A stretch of DNA of 64,000 nucleotides from Jonesia quinghaiensis DSM 15701 (GCF_000423205.1 NZ_AUHN01000005.1:186001-250000); one strand, 5' to 3'. Shown: positions 42,198 through 51,815, numbered from the stretch's first letter. Notes: a model not told the origin generated them from the sequence alone. Translations and numbers: made by a program.

Positions 42198-44168
42198 ATG
42201 AGGCTCTTTTGGATCAGGCTCATTGTTACCCTCACAGTTATTCTTGGGGTGAATTACATCGCGTGGCGTTGGCTGTTTTCCCTCAACTGGGATGCGTGGT
42301 GGATTGCCGTTCCGTTGATTATTGCTGAAACATACAGCCTTATTGACGTGATGCTTTTTGGGATGACCGTGTGGCGTCTCAAGGTCCGTCATGGTGCGCC
42401 GCCTGCGCCAGCAGATGCCACAGTAGATGTTTTCATCACTACGTATAACGAAGATTTAGATATGGTGATGAATACTGCCCTCGCCGCTCAACGCATCACG
42501 ACACCCCACACAACGTGGATCCTCGATGATGGTGACCGGCCAGCTCTCCTGGAACTTGCTCAGGCGAATAATATTGGGTATGTCACTCGGTCGCAGGATT
42601 GGGATTCTTCGGTGCCGCGGCATGCTAAGGCTGGAAATCTCAACAATGCCTTGATGGAAACCCATGGCGAATTCATTTTAATTCTTGATGCCGATCAAAT
42701 TCCTGATCCGCGGATTCTTGACCATACTCTGGGTTACTTCTCTGACGATGAGGTTGCGCTGGTCCAAACGCCTCAGTATTTCGTGAATGTGCCACCGAGT
42801 GACCCTTTGGGTAGTCAAGCGAAGCTATTTTATGGGCCCATTCAGCAAGGTAAAGACGGATGGAACGCGGCATTCTTCTGTGGTTCAAATGCTGTCCTGC
42901 GGCGCGAAGCGTTGATGCAGTTGGGGCTTGTGCGGTATGTCAAAGACACAGAGAAGAGTGTGCACCGTGCGTTGTCCGCATCGCGATCAGCGATTCGACG
43001 TGCCCGGCGTGCTACCGACGCCAACCAACCACTGATTCGCGATGCTCTTAACCGGGTCGAGTCAGCGACTCGTGACGCGGAAGTGAGGTTGGCTGCCGGG
43101 GAGGCGCTGGGGGATATTACGTTCCAGGTACGTAGCCAAGTCGATGAGGCCGTGAGTGGGCTTGTCCGCGCTGACATCACCGCGTTGCGTGCTGACCTTG
43201 ATGAGATTCGGGCGTTGGAAGTACAGGGGAGACACCGGGTTGAGGACTCCGATGTGATGGAGATTCCTGATGAGGTCATAGATAGGATGTCAGCCCGAGA
43301 CTGGTCACCTCTCGGCGCGCTTGAGTCAGTGCAAGTCGTGCTTGACCTGCTCTCTGTTGAACGGGACGGTGAGGCGCAACCCATCATGCCACTGGCCACG
43401 ATTTCAGTCACCGAAGATATGGCAACGTCAATGCGTCTCCACGCGATGGGGTGGCGCAGCGTATACCACCACGAAATCCTTGCTCATGGTCTCGCCCCTG
43501 AGGACATTAAAACGATGCTGACGCAGCGCTTGCGTTGGGCGCAGGGAACCATTCAGGTGATGTTGCGGGAGAACCCACTTGTGCAGCGTGGGCTGAGTTT
43601 TGGTCAGCGTCTAATGTACTTCGGAACAATGTGGAGTTACCTTGTTGGATTCGTGACGATTGTTTATATTGCTGCCCCAGTTATTTACCTACTCTTTGGT
43701 ATTCTCCCGGTCACTAGCCTCAGCTGGGATTTCTTCTTGCGATTCTTGCCGTTCATGATCGCAAATCAGCTCCTCTTTGCTGTAGTGGGTAAAGGGATGC
43801 CTACATGGCGTGCTCAACAATATAGTTTGGCGCTTTTTCCTACGTGGATTAAAGCCTGCACAACTGCGGCGCGAAATGTTTGGTTCGGCAAGCCTTTGGG
43901 GTTCGCTGTGACACCTAAGGCGCGTCAGTCTGGTGCTGGTAGCTGGCGTCTTGTGTGGCCGCAAATAGTTGCCTCAGTTGCACTTGTCATCGCGGCTGGT
44001 GTGGGGATAGCTCGCCTTGTTGCTGGCCTGAATGAGCCACTTGGGACAGCAGTGAACGTTGCATGGGTGATTTTTGATCTGGTGATTTTCTCGGTCCTGT
44101 GGCGCGCAATTCTATACAAAGGCTTCGCTCCAGATAGCGAAAATCAATCAACGACCGCACACCACTGA
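42198..44168 (+). CDS. BcsA-like family 2 membrane glycosyltransferase with helical insertion
   Basis: A 656-residue processive glycosyltransferase. Two N-terminal membrane helices (about 5–58) precede the GT-A domain with D-D-G (110–112), D-A-D (164–166), the F-F-C-G-S segment (227–230), T-E-D (405–407) and Q-R-L-R-W (443–447), the full D,D,D,QxxRW set of cellulose/hyaluronan/PNAG-type synthases. Four to five helices follow. Between the C-G-S region and T-E-D there is an extra, mostly helical, charged stretch of about 150 residues (about 245–395) where BcsA has only a short linker. There is no PilZ domain and no BcsB partner. It lies 15 bases after the phosphatase gene and its stop adjoins the STAS message, so it sits inside a partner-switching operon. 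The polymer is unknown. Confidence 0.85.
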   Translation: MRLFWIRLIVTLTVILGVNYIAWRWLFSLNWDAWWIAVPLIIAETYSLIDVMLFGMTVWRLKVRHGAPPAPADATVDVFITTYNEDLDMVMNTALAAQRITTPHTTWILDDGDRPALLELAQANNIGYVTRSQDWDSSVPRHAKAGNLNNALMETHGEFILILDADQIPDPRILDHTLGYFSDDEVALVQTPQYFVNVPPSDPLGSQAKLFYGPIQQGKDGWNAAFFCGSNAVLRREALMQLGLVRYVKDTEKSVHRALSASRSAIRRARRATDANQPLIRDALNRVESATRDAEVRLAAGEALGDITFQVRSQVDEAVSGLVRADITALRADLDEIRALEVQGRHRVEDSDVMEIPDEVIDRMSARDWSPLGALESVQVVLDLLSVERDGEAQPIMPLATISVTEDMATSMRLHAMGWRSVYHHEILAHGLAPEDIKTMLTQRLRWAQGTIQVMLRENPLVQRGLSFGQRLMYFGTMWSYLVGFVTIVYIAAPVIYLLFGILPVTSLSWDFFLRFLPFMIANQLLFAVVGKGMPTWRAQQYSLALFPTWIKACTTAARNVWFGKPLGFAVTPKARQSGAGSWRLVWPQIVASVALVIAAGVGIARLVAGLNEPLGTAVNVAWVIFDLVIFSVLWRAILYKGFAPDSENQSTTAHH

Positions 44169-44186
44169 ATGGAAGGCATCTACCTC

Positions 44187-44516
44187 ATGGAACTTAGCCA
44201 CCGATCTGCCGATGGATACACCATCATTTCTATCAATGGACGCCTGAATATGGTCTCAGCTCCACAACTCAGGCAATATGTTACAGATGTTGTTGCTCAG
44301 AATGACCCCTTTGTTGTCATCGATTTTGCAGAAACAGATTTCATGGATTCATCAGGTTTGGGAGCTCTTGTTGCCAGCTTGAAAGTCGCCCGCCAGGCAG
44401 GCGGTGACTTACGTATCGCATCGGTGCAACCACAGGTTCGTATGGTGTTGGAGCTCACGAGTATGGACCGAATTTTGAAACCATATGCTTCGCCCAGTGA
44501 GGCGTATCAACGATGA
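44187..44516 (+). CDS. STAS-domain anti-sigma factor antagonist
   Basis: A 109-residue single STAS domain of the SpoIIAA/RsbV type. The phosphorylation-site segment F-M-D-S-S-G-L-G is at 52–59, with the target Ser at 55/56. I chose ATG 44187 because GGAAGG lies at a good distance; ATG 44169, which abuts the glycosyltransferase stop, is possible. Its stop overlaps the kinase start by four bases. In partner switching the unphosphorylated form binds the kinase; here the kinase downstream would phosphorylate it and the SpoIIE protein upstream would dephosphorylate it. Confidence 0.93.
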   Translation: MELSHRSADGYTIISINGRLNMVSAPQLRQYVTDVVAQNDPFVVIDFAETDFMDSSGLGALVASLKVARQAGGDLRIASVQPQVRMVLELTSMDRILKPYASPSEAYQR

Positions 44517-44935
44517 CTGGGGCGCAGGTCACGCGATCCTTTCATGGTATTGCCCAAGAGTCGGCGATCACCAGTATTCATGAGATGCTCGATGGCTTAT
44601 GGTCGGATGTTCCTGAAATTAGCGACATCGATCAGATGACATTTACCACGGCAATTATTGAGTCTGCGGCGAATGTTGTGCAGCATGCCCAACCACAGGA
44701 CACCAAATCCGTCCAAATAGGGGTGGATATTTTGGTGCAGCCTGATGTTCTCACCGCGCGCATCAGCGCATTTCACGCCACAGCGCCCCCCACAGATCTC
44801 ACAGCTGGCACTCCTGACGATGACGAGGAGTCCGGGCGTGGGTTAGCGCTCATTGAGGCGCTTGTTTCTGCAATGACGTTTGAGCGCCAGCAAGGAACCA
44901 GTACATGGGTTCTGACCAGGCACCGGGGCAAGTAA
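44513..44935 (+). CDS. RsbW-like anti-sigma factor / serine kinase (HATPase_c)
   Basis: A 140-residue GHKL ATPase. The N-box is I-I-E-S-A-A-N-V-V-Q-H-A and the later G-box is S-G-R-G-L-A-L-I-E-A-L; the D-x-G motif region before it is altered (P-D-D-D-E-E-S-G-R-G). It is of the size of RsbW/SpoIIAB. It overlaps the STAS gene by four bases. In the classic scheme it would hold a sigma factor or another output protein, but no sigma factor gene is in this locus. I therefore infer that the output could be the glycosyltransferase encoded in the same operon, or a sigma factor elsewhere. Confidence 0.88.
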   Translation: MTGAQVTRSFHGIAQESAITSIHEMLDGLWSDVPEISDIDQMTFTTAIIESAANVVQHAQPQDTKSVQIGVDILVQPDVLTARISAFHATAPPTDLTAGTPDDDEESGRGLALIEALVSAMTFERQQGTSTWVLTRHRGK

Positions 44936-44953
44936 CCCATGGGGTGAACTGCG

Positions 44954-44999
44954 GCGCCCGCGCAAAGTTGGGTGCGCATCGTGCTGTGTGTGGAGCACG
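44954..44999 (+). terminator. Degenerate hairpins after the signalling operon
   Basis: GCGCCC/GGGTGCGC (44954–44977) followed by CGTGCT/AGCACG (44980–44999). The first resembles the GCGCATCGTGC terminator family, with a poor left arm. Confidence 0.5.
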
Positions 45000-45055
45000 T
45001 CGGTGGTGTGTGGTCTACAGCCCACGGCGCGAGTGGGCTGTGATGCAATAGCAGT

Positions 45056-45889
45056 GTGAGTACTCAACACAATTCACCTGGTCCGTTGCCACCCACGAGC
45101 GGTCCAGAGTCGAATGTCCCACGTTCCGCTCGTGAATCTGCGCAGACAACGGAGCCTTCCCCATCCGCTGAACGTGGAACGGGAGTAGCGGACGTGATTG
45201 AGGTGATGGATCGCCTGCGTTCTCAAGGGGGCTGCCCATGGGATCGCGAGCAAACACACGAGTCGCTGGTGCGTTACCTCTTGGAGGAAACCTACGAATT
45301 GGTGGATGCTATTGAGTCAGGTGACCGCAACCACATGCGCGAAGAGCTCGGTGACGTGCTTTTGCAGGTACTTTTTCATGCCCGGATCGCGGAAGAGCAC
45401 CCGCAGCAGCCTTTTTCCATTGACGATGTCGCCCAAGGGTTAGCTGACAAGCTCCGGTTTCGTCACCCTCACGTTTTTGCTCCCTCCACCACCTCGGCTC
45501 ATGAAACCGTCTCGCCCGACACCACTGGCAACGCAGACACTGCGGCCGATGCCCGTCCACGTACCGCTGAGGACGTGCGGTCGGCGTGGGAAGAGTTGAA
45601 GCAGCAGGAGAAGCAGCGCTCATCGGTGTTGGAGGGAATCTCCCACGCTCAGGGTGCGTTATCGCGGGCCCAGAAAGTGGTGGGACGGTTGAGTCGTGAT
45701 GAACAGTTTGTGACCGCGCTGGAAGTCCCAGGACAAAAGGTGGACAATGGGAGTGACGCTGAGGTGATCGGATCGCAGCTCCTCGACATTGTGCGAAGCG
45801 CACACACCGTGGGAGTCGATGCCGAATCCGCGTTACGAGCCGCCATCCGTGCGGTAGAAGCGCGGGTGCAGAGCGTTGAACAACCATAG
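45056..45889 (+). CDS. mazG: MazG family nucleoside triphosphate pyrophosphohydrolase
   Basis: A 277-residue cytoplasmic enzyme that hydrolyses NTPs/dNTPs to monophosphates, a house-cleaning role. After a disordered Ser/Pro-rich N-terminus (about 45 residues) the MazG motif appears: C-P-W-D-R-E-Q-T-H-E-S-L, then E-E-x-Y-E-L-V-D-A-I and E-E-L-G-D-V-L-L-Q-V-L-F-H-A, which supply the Mg2+-binding acidic residues. A Ser/Thr/Ala insertion separates it from a partial second domain (S-A-W-E-E-L-K). The start is GTG; a later start would trim the disordered N-terminus. mazG before eno is a frequent actinobacterial arrangement. Confidence 0.92.
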   Translation: MSTQHNSPGPLPPTSGPESNVPRSARESAQTTEPSPSAERGTGVADVIEVMDRLRSQGGCPWDREQTHESLVRYLLEETYELVDAIESGDRNHMREELGDVLLQVLFHARIAEEHPQQPFSIDDVAQGLADKLRFRHPHVFAPSTTSAHETVSPDTTGNADTAADARPRTAEDVRSAWEELKQQEKQRSSVLEGISHAQGALSRAQKVVGRLSRDEQFVTALEVPGQKVDNGSDAEVIGSQLLDIVRSAHTVGVDAESALRAAIRAVEARVQSVEQP

Positions 45890-45956
45890 GACGAATAGCC
45901 CGACGGTGTGACACAGCGTTCACGTACCCTGAGTTTTGTACATTCACGTCTCTTGA

Positions 45957-47261
<1,305 letters not shown>

Positions 47262-47311
47262 CCACACCCTACTCACTGTGTGAACAGTGAGTGATGTGCT
47301 TGTCCATCTCT

Positions 47312-47358
47312 CGATGCCCTCGTGTGTTGTCCTTCTCAGGTCACGCACGAGGGCATCG
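47312..47358 (+). terminator. Terminator of eno
   Basis: CGATGCCCTCGTG (47312–47324) and CACGAGGGCATCG (47346–47358) pair perfectly with a 21-base loop, about 50 bases after the eno stop. It belongs to the GATGC/GCATC hairpin group. Confidence 0.7.
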
Positions 47359-47464
47359 TGCATTGCCTGACAGCGAGAAGGATGTGACGCGAAAGAGTTG
47401 TGAAAAAGTGCCACACAACGAGGGCCTGCCGTGAAAAGCCGGTCAGGCAGGGCAGAATGGGGGT

Positions 47465-48358
47465 ATGCCAGCCTCGCGACCTCCAGCTCCCCGCCCTCAG
47501 GGTGGCGGTTCGCGACCCCGTAGCTCCCAGGACCGCAGCAGTGGGTCGTCCAGAGCGGGGCGCCCATCGTCGGGGCAGGTTTCACAAGCTGGGGCGAGGA
47601 AAACCCCGACGACCGCAAGTAAAAAACAGGCCAGTTCTTCCACATCCCAACGTGGGACATCCTCACCGCAACGCGGAGTGCAACGCGGAGTTCAACGCGG
47701 AGTTCAACGCGGAGCGAAGAAACCTCCGGAGCGCGCATCCGCTCCGAGGAAGAGGGCGTCGGCGAATTCGCCTGCTGACACTTCTGCAAAGGCAACTCAG
47801 CACACGAAGAAACCCGCATCAGGTGCGTCCGCTTACCGGACGAAAAACCGTGCCGTTGGTGTGTTGCAATCAGGAACATCCCGCCTTGTTGTGTTGGGGT
47901 TGGTTGTCCTCATGTGTGCGAGCCTTCTTGTGCCAGTGGTGCGCAACTACATGAAGCAGTACAACCAACTTGCAGAACTGCGGGAACAAATCCAAGTCCA
48001 GGAAACAATTAACGCTGACTTGGAAAACCAGCTTGAACGCTGGCAAGACGACTCGTACGTTATTGCTCAAGCTCGTGAACGGTTGACGTTTGTTTTTCCA
48101 GGTGAGATCCCCTACCGGGTGATGGATTCGGAGAATGCGCAACTTGTTCAGGAAAACCAAGAGCAACCGGTGATTAAGCCTGCTATGAAACAGCCGTGGT
48201 ACTCAACACTGTGGGATTCAGTCCAAGAAGCAGGATCGTTGGATGACGCACCGGGTGAAGATGCGGACAATCAACCCGACGACAGTGACGACAGTGGTGC
48301 CGGTGAAGATGCCACTCCGCCGGAAGGTGAGCAACCCTCCACCGATGAGGGACAATAG
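47465..48358 (+). CDS. FtsB/DivIC-family septum formation initiator
   Basis: A 297-residue single-pass membrane protein. The N-terminal 125 residues are cytoplasmic, basic and Ser/Arg/Pro-rich and contain a Q-R-G-V tandem repeat (about 69–83). A membrane helix (139–159) is followed by a short coiled coil (about 160–195) and the DivIC signature Y-V-I-A-Q-A-R-E-R-L-T-F-V-F-P-G-E (198–213). The C-terminus is a long acidic tail. FtsB/DivIC proteins join FtsL and FtsQ in the divisome. The position between eno and a DUF501 gene is conserved in actinobacteria. Confidence 0.88.
   Translation: MPASRPPAPRPQGGGSRPRSSQDRSSGSSRAGRPSSGQVSQAGARKTPTTASKKQASSSTSQRGTSSPQRGVQRGVQRGVQRGAKKPPERASAPRKRASANSPADTSAKATQHTKKPASGASAYRTKNRAVGVLQSGTSRLVVLGLVVLMCASLLVPVVRNYMKQYNQLAELREQIQVQETINADLENQLERWQDDSYVIAQARERLTFVFPGEIPYRVMDSENAQLVQENQEQPVIKPAMKQPWYSTLWDSVQEAGSLDDAPGEDADNQPDDSDDSGAGEDATPPEGEQPSTDEGQ
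47669..47716 (+). repeat. Four tandem 12-bp units inside the FtsB-like gene
   Basis: Units of CAACGCGGAGTK start at 47669, 47681, 47693 and 47705 and encode Q-R-G-V repeats. The units are nearly identical at DNA level, and 12-base steps keep the frame, so copy number could vary without disrupting the protein. Confidence 0.9.
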
Positions 48359-48392
48359 AGCCGCACCCTTTACCCCACTCAAGGACAGACGC

Positions 48393-48893
48393 GTGACCAC
48401 TCCTCAGTCAGAAGTAACTCCAGGCGACATCCAGGCCCTGCGTGAACAATTGGGCCGGACACCGCGAGGTGTAGTGGCAATTGCCGCACGCTGTGCGTGT
48501 GGGCGCCCCACAGTGGTACGCACTGCCCCGCGGTTAGAGGACGGTACACCGTTCCCCACCACGTTTTATTTAACCCACCCCGACGCGGTCGCAGCGGTGA
48601 GCAGACTAGAAGCTGCCGGTCTGATGAAGGAAATGTCTGAGCGTCTCACGCAGGACGAAGACCTTGCCGCCCACTACCGTCGGGCGCACGAACACTACCT
48701 CACTGAGCGGGAAACTCTTGGTCACGTAGAAGAGATTGACGGTATTTCCGCTGGTGGCATGCCTACGCGCGTCAAGTGCCTCCATGTGTTGGTTGGTCAC
48801 GCGTTGGCTGCTGGCCCTGGTATCCAGCCTTTGGGAGATGAAGCGTTGGAACTTATTGCAACACAGTGGACACCTCAGAACTGCACGTGCTGA
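48393..48893 (+). CDS. DUF501 domain-containing protein
   Basis: A 166-residue cytoplasmic protein of a family restricted mainly to actinobacteria, with no established function. Characteristic segments are L-G-R-T-P-R-G-V-V-A-I-A-A-R-C-A-C-G-R-P, T-F-Y-L-T-H-P, and R-V-K-C-L-H-V-L-V-G-H. Cys and His residues (C-A-C-G, K-C-L-H, H, and a terminal C-T-C) could bind a metal. The GTG start at 48393 follows AAGGA; an ATG at 48345 overlapping the preceding stop is an alternative. It lies in the conserved order eno–ftsB/divIC-like–DUF501–ppx. Confidence 0.88.
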   Translation: MTTPQSEVTPGDIQALREQLGRTPRGVVAIAARCACGRPTVVRTAPRLEDGTPFPTTFYLTHPDAVAAVSRLEAAGLMKEMSERLTQDEDLAAHYRRAHEHYLTERETLGHVEEIDGISAGGMPTRVKCLHVLVGHALAAGPGIQPLGDEALELIATQWTPQNCTC

Positions 48894-48974
48894 CCTTGTT
48901 GTGCCGCTGACTCACCCCCGTGTTTCACCGATCATCACCTGCTTAACCGCCCCCTGTATTGCGAAGGAAACCCT

Positions 48975-49973
48975 GTGAGCACCACCCCTCAGCCTGAAAC
49001 CGTCATTGCCGCCCCTCTTGCAGGGAGCACCCGTGTGGCAGCCATTGACTGTGGCACCAACTCCATTCGATTGCTCATTGCCGATGTCAATGCGGGTACC
49101 GGCACAGTGGTGGATCACGTGCGCCTGATGGAAGTTGTTCGCCTCGGTCAAGGAGTCGACAAAACCGGACGTCTCGCTGATGACGCTCTCGCGCGAACAC
49201 TTGAGGCGACTGCTCGCTACGCGCAGTTGTGCGCCCAATACGGGGTTGAACGCATTCGTTTTGTCGCAACATCAGCGACACGGGACGCAGAGAACCGGCA
49301 AGACTTTGTTGACGGTGTGCGCAACGCCATTGGTGTTGAACCAGAAGTGGTGAGCGGAGATGAAGAAGCCGCTTTGAGTTTCACAGGCGCTGTATCAGCG
49401 CTGGGTGACGGACACCGTGGCCCCTACCTCGTTGTTGACTTAGGGGGTGGGTCCACGGAACTTGTGTTGGGAACCCAATCACCGGCAGCGGCTTACTCCA
49501 TGGACGTTGGGTGTGTTCGCATGACGGAACGTCACTTGTTGTCTGACCCGCCAACACAGGAAGAGATCAACGCAGCCGCAGCGGACATCAACGCTGCAAT
49601 CGATGAGGCTGCACGGATAGTACCTATCGAGCGAACCGCGACGCTTGTGGGGTTGGCTGGGTCAATCACCACGGTGACCGCACACGTGAAGAAGCTGCGT
49701 GAGTATGACCGCGACCAAATTAACGGGGCCAGCACAACGTTGGTTGATGCTCAAGTAGCCTGCAATGACTTGCTGCACCGCAACCGTGCTGAGCGTGCCG
49801 CGTTGGGGTTCATGCACCCTGGACGAGTTGATGTCATTGGTGCTGGAGCATTGGTGTGGTCAACAGTTATGGCCCGAGTGCAAGCCGCTGTTGCTCAAGC
49901 GGGTGGAAAACTCACCACCACTATTACGAGCGAACATGACATTTTGGACGGCATTGCGTTGTCCTTGGGGTAA
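48975..49973 (+). CDS. ppx: Ppx/GppA family exopolyphosphatase
   Basis: A 332-residue phosphatase of the actin-like ATPase superfamily, acting on polyphosphate and/or pppGpp. The N-terminal phosphate loop A-A-I-D-C-G-T-N-S-I-R-L-L and the second loop V-V-D-L-G-G-G-S-T-E-L-V are intact. It lacks the C-terminal HD extension of E. coli Ppx, as usual in the short actinobacterial form. The start is GTG after GAAGGAAA. Confidence 0.92.
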   Translation: MSTTPQPETVIAAPLAGSTRVAAIDCGTNSIRLLIADVNAGTGTVVDHVRLMEVVRLGQGVDKTGRLADDALARTLEATARYAQLCAQYGVERIRFVATSATRDAENRQDFVDGVRNAIGVEPEVVSGDEEAALSFTGAVSALGDGHRGPYLVVDLGGGSTELVLGTQSPAAAYSMDVGCVRMTERHLLSDPPTQEEINAAAADINAAIDEAARIVPIERTATLVGLAGSITTVTAHVKKLREYDRDQINGASTTLVDAQVACNDLLHRNRAERAALGFMHPGRVDVIGAGALVWSTVMARVQAAVAQAGGKLTTTITSEHDILDGIALSLG

Positions 49974-50110
49974 ATCTGGGACCTTTGGGGTGGTGGGTCA
50001 GGTGCGGGTAAAGAAACACCGGGCCCAGATCATAGAAGATTCATGGGATGTGCTGGTAATCACGCCCCGCGGATAGTGCTGGACTTTCGTCCCGGTCATA
50101 CGATTGGACT

Positions 50111-51550
50111 ATGTCACAGACAACCGAACTCACCGACAAGGCTGCTGACAGTGAGGCAGCCGCAACGCCACGTCCACGCAAGGTCCCGCGCATCGTTGTT
50201 CTCGGCGGTGGGTCGGTAGGCCTGTACTCTGCGAAGCGTCTCCGGCAGCGCCTTGGACGCCGGGAAGCTGCGATCGTCGTCATCGACCCGCGCCCCTACA
50301 TGACCTACGCGCCCTTCCTCCCAGAAGTCGCTGCGGGTTCTATCTCTGACCGCGATGTTGTTGCACCACACAACCGCGCGTTGAAGAACATCGACACACT
50401 GATGGGTAAAGTCACCGAGATCCGTCACGGCGACAAAACCGTTGTTGTGACCCCAGAAATTGGCGACTCGTACGAGATCACCTACGACCACCTCATCGTG
50501 GGTTTGGGGTCCGTATCACGTGTGCTCCCCATTCCAGGGCTCGCCGAAAACGCCATCGGCTTCAAAAATGTTGAAGAGGCAGTCGCTGTCCGCAACCACG
50601 TACTGGACCGCATTATTGTGGCCGCGTCAACGTGGGACAAAAGCCTCCGGGAACGCCTGCTCACTTTCACCTTCGTTGGTGGTGGATTCGCTGGTTGTGA
50701 AGCGATCGCCGAAATCGAAGACATGGCTAAATCAGCCGTGAAGCAGTACCCCACCATTGAACCCAAGGACCTGCGCTTCGTTATGATCGAAGGGTCCAAC
50801 CGCATCCTGCCCGAGCTCACTGAAGAAATGGCGCAGTACGCTCTCGAAGAGATGCAAAACCGTGGCATCGAGTTCCACCTCTCCGCATTCCTGTCCTCTT
50901 GCGAAGACGGTCACGTTGTCACCTCAACTGGTGTTGAGTTCGACACCGACACCATCGTGTGGACTGCTGGTGTGAAAGCTAACCCAGTTATCGGTGAATC
51001 AGACCTCCCCAGCGACAAAATGGGCCGTGTCACCACAAACACCAAACTCCAAGTCATTGATGCTGACGGCAATGTTGTCCCCGACGCATACGCCGCCGGT
51101 GACTGTGCCGCAGTGCCAGACGTACACGGTGGAATTAACGGTTTCTGTGTACCAAACGCCCAGCACGCTGTGCGCCAAGCGAAACTCCTCGGAGACAACC
51201 TCGCAGCAGTACTGCGTTCCGGTGAACTCAAGGAATACTCACACAAGAACCTCGGGACCGTTGCGTCACTTGGCCTCCACAAGGGTGTTGCTATTCTGTT
51301 CGGCCGCATCAAGCTCCGTGGCTTCTTCGCCTGGTGCGCACACCGCGGGTACCACCTGTACGCCATGCCAACGATTTCACGTCGCCTGCGTATCACCACC
51401 GGTTGGTTGTCGGTATACCTGATGCGTCGCGAACTTGTGCCACTGGGCCCACTGCACGACCCACGTGCCGAGTTCCGTAACGCAGCGATCCCACCCAAGC
51501 CGAAGGCTGAGCAGGCCAAGAGCCTGCCAGATGAGGCTAAAGCAAGCTAA
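50111..51550 (+). CDS. ndh: Type II NADH dehydrogenase
   Basis: A 479-residue membrane-associated flavoprotein that oxidises NADH and reduces the quinone pool without pumping protons. The FAD-binding G-G-G-S-V-G-L-Y-S-A is near 34, the NADH-binding V-G-G-G-F-A-G-C-E-A-I-A-E near 194 and the second FAD motif Y-A-A-G-D-C-A-A near 330. The C-terminal amphipathic region (W-L-S-V-Y-L) mediates membrane contact. It ends in a strong terminator. Bases 49974–50110 show only a presumed promoter. Confidence 0.93.
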   Translation: MSQTTELTDKAADSEAAATPRPRKVPRIVVLGGGSVGLYSAKRLRQRLGRREAAIVVIDPRPYMTYAPFLPEVAAGSISDRDVVAPHNRALKNIDTLMGKVTEIRHGDKTVVVTPEIGDSYEITYDHLIVGLGSVSRVLPIPGLAENAIGFKNVEEAVAVRNHVLDRIIVAASTWDKSLRERLLTFTFVGGGFAGCEAIAEIEDMAKSAVKQYPTIEPKDLRFVMIEGSNRILPELTEEMAQYALEEMQNRGIEFHLSAFLSSCEDGHVVTSTGVEFDTDTIVWTAGVKANPVIGESDLPSDKMGRVTTNTKLQVIDADGNVVPDAYAAGDCAAVPDVHGGINGFCVPNAQHAVRQAKLLGDNLAAVLRSGELKEYSHKNLGTVASLGLHKGVAILFGRIKLRGFFAWCAHRGYHLYAMPTISRRLRITTGWLSVYLMRRELVPLGPLHDPRAEFRNAAIPPKPKAEQAKSLPDEAKAS

Positions 51551-51572
51551 TTGCCTGCACTTCTGTGACATG

Positions 51573-51604
51573 ACGATGCCCGCCTCGTGTGAGGCGGGCA
51601 TCGT
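51573..51604 (+). terminator. Terminator of ndh
   Basis: A perfect 14-bp stem ACGATGCCCGCCTC (51573–51586) with 51591–51604 and a GTGT tetraloop, followed by GTTGTA. Confidence 0.85.
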
Positions 51605-51683
51605 GTTGTATCCTAACTGGGGTTACCTGCTGGCCTGGCCAGCACAGACACCCGCGTTTGCATGTCACATATGTGGCGCGCAA

Positions 51684-51756
51684 GCCCCCATAGCCCAATG
51701 GCAGAGGCAGCCGACTTAAAATCGGTCCAGTGTCGGTTCGAGTCCGACTGGGGGCA
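51684..51756 (+). tRNA. tRNA-Leu (UAA) with short variable loop
   Basis: A 73-base cloverleaf with acceptor GCCCCCA/TGGGGGC, a D-arm, anticodon stem GCCGA/TCGGT, loop CTTAAAA giving anticodon TAA, a 5-base variable region (51727–51731) and T-arm GTCGG-TTCGAGT-CCGAC. CCA is not encoded. Canonical bacterial tRNA-Leu is class II with a long variable arm; this one is class I in shape. All stems are intact, so it is not an obvious pseudogene. The amino acid it carries is inferred from the anticodon only. Confidence 0.85.
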
Positions 51757-51765
51757 CAATTTTCC

Positions 51766-51815
51766 ACACAAGAACCTGCGTTAGCTCCACCAGGAGCTAA
51801 CGCAGGTTCTTGTGT
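51766..51815 (+). terminator. Terminator of the tRNA gene
   Basis: A perfect 23-bp stem (51766–51788 with 51793–51815) with an ACCA tetraloop starts 10 bases after the tRNA. Bases 51816–52014 show no gene. Confidence 0.85.

Noticed and set aside
42198-44168. A bacterial cellulose synthase operon
   Set aside because: The GT2 motifs fit, but there is no PilZ domain, BcsB, BcsZ or BcsC-like gene, so the product cannot be called cellulose.
47669-47716. CRISPR array
   Set aside because: The tandem units are contiguous without spacers and lie in a coding frame; no cas gene is present anywhere in the window.
51684-51756. Pseudo-tRNA
   Set aside because: All stems and conserved T-loop bases are intact and a strong terminator follows, so I keep it as a tRNA despite the short variable loop.
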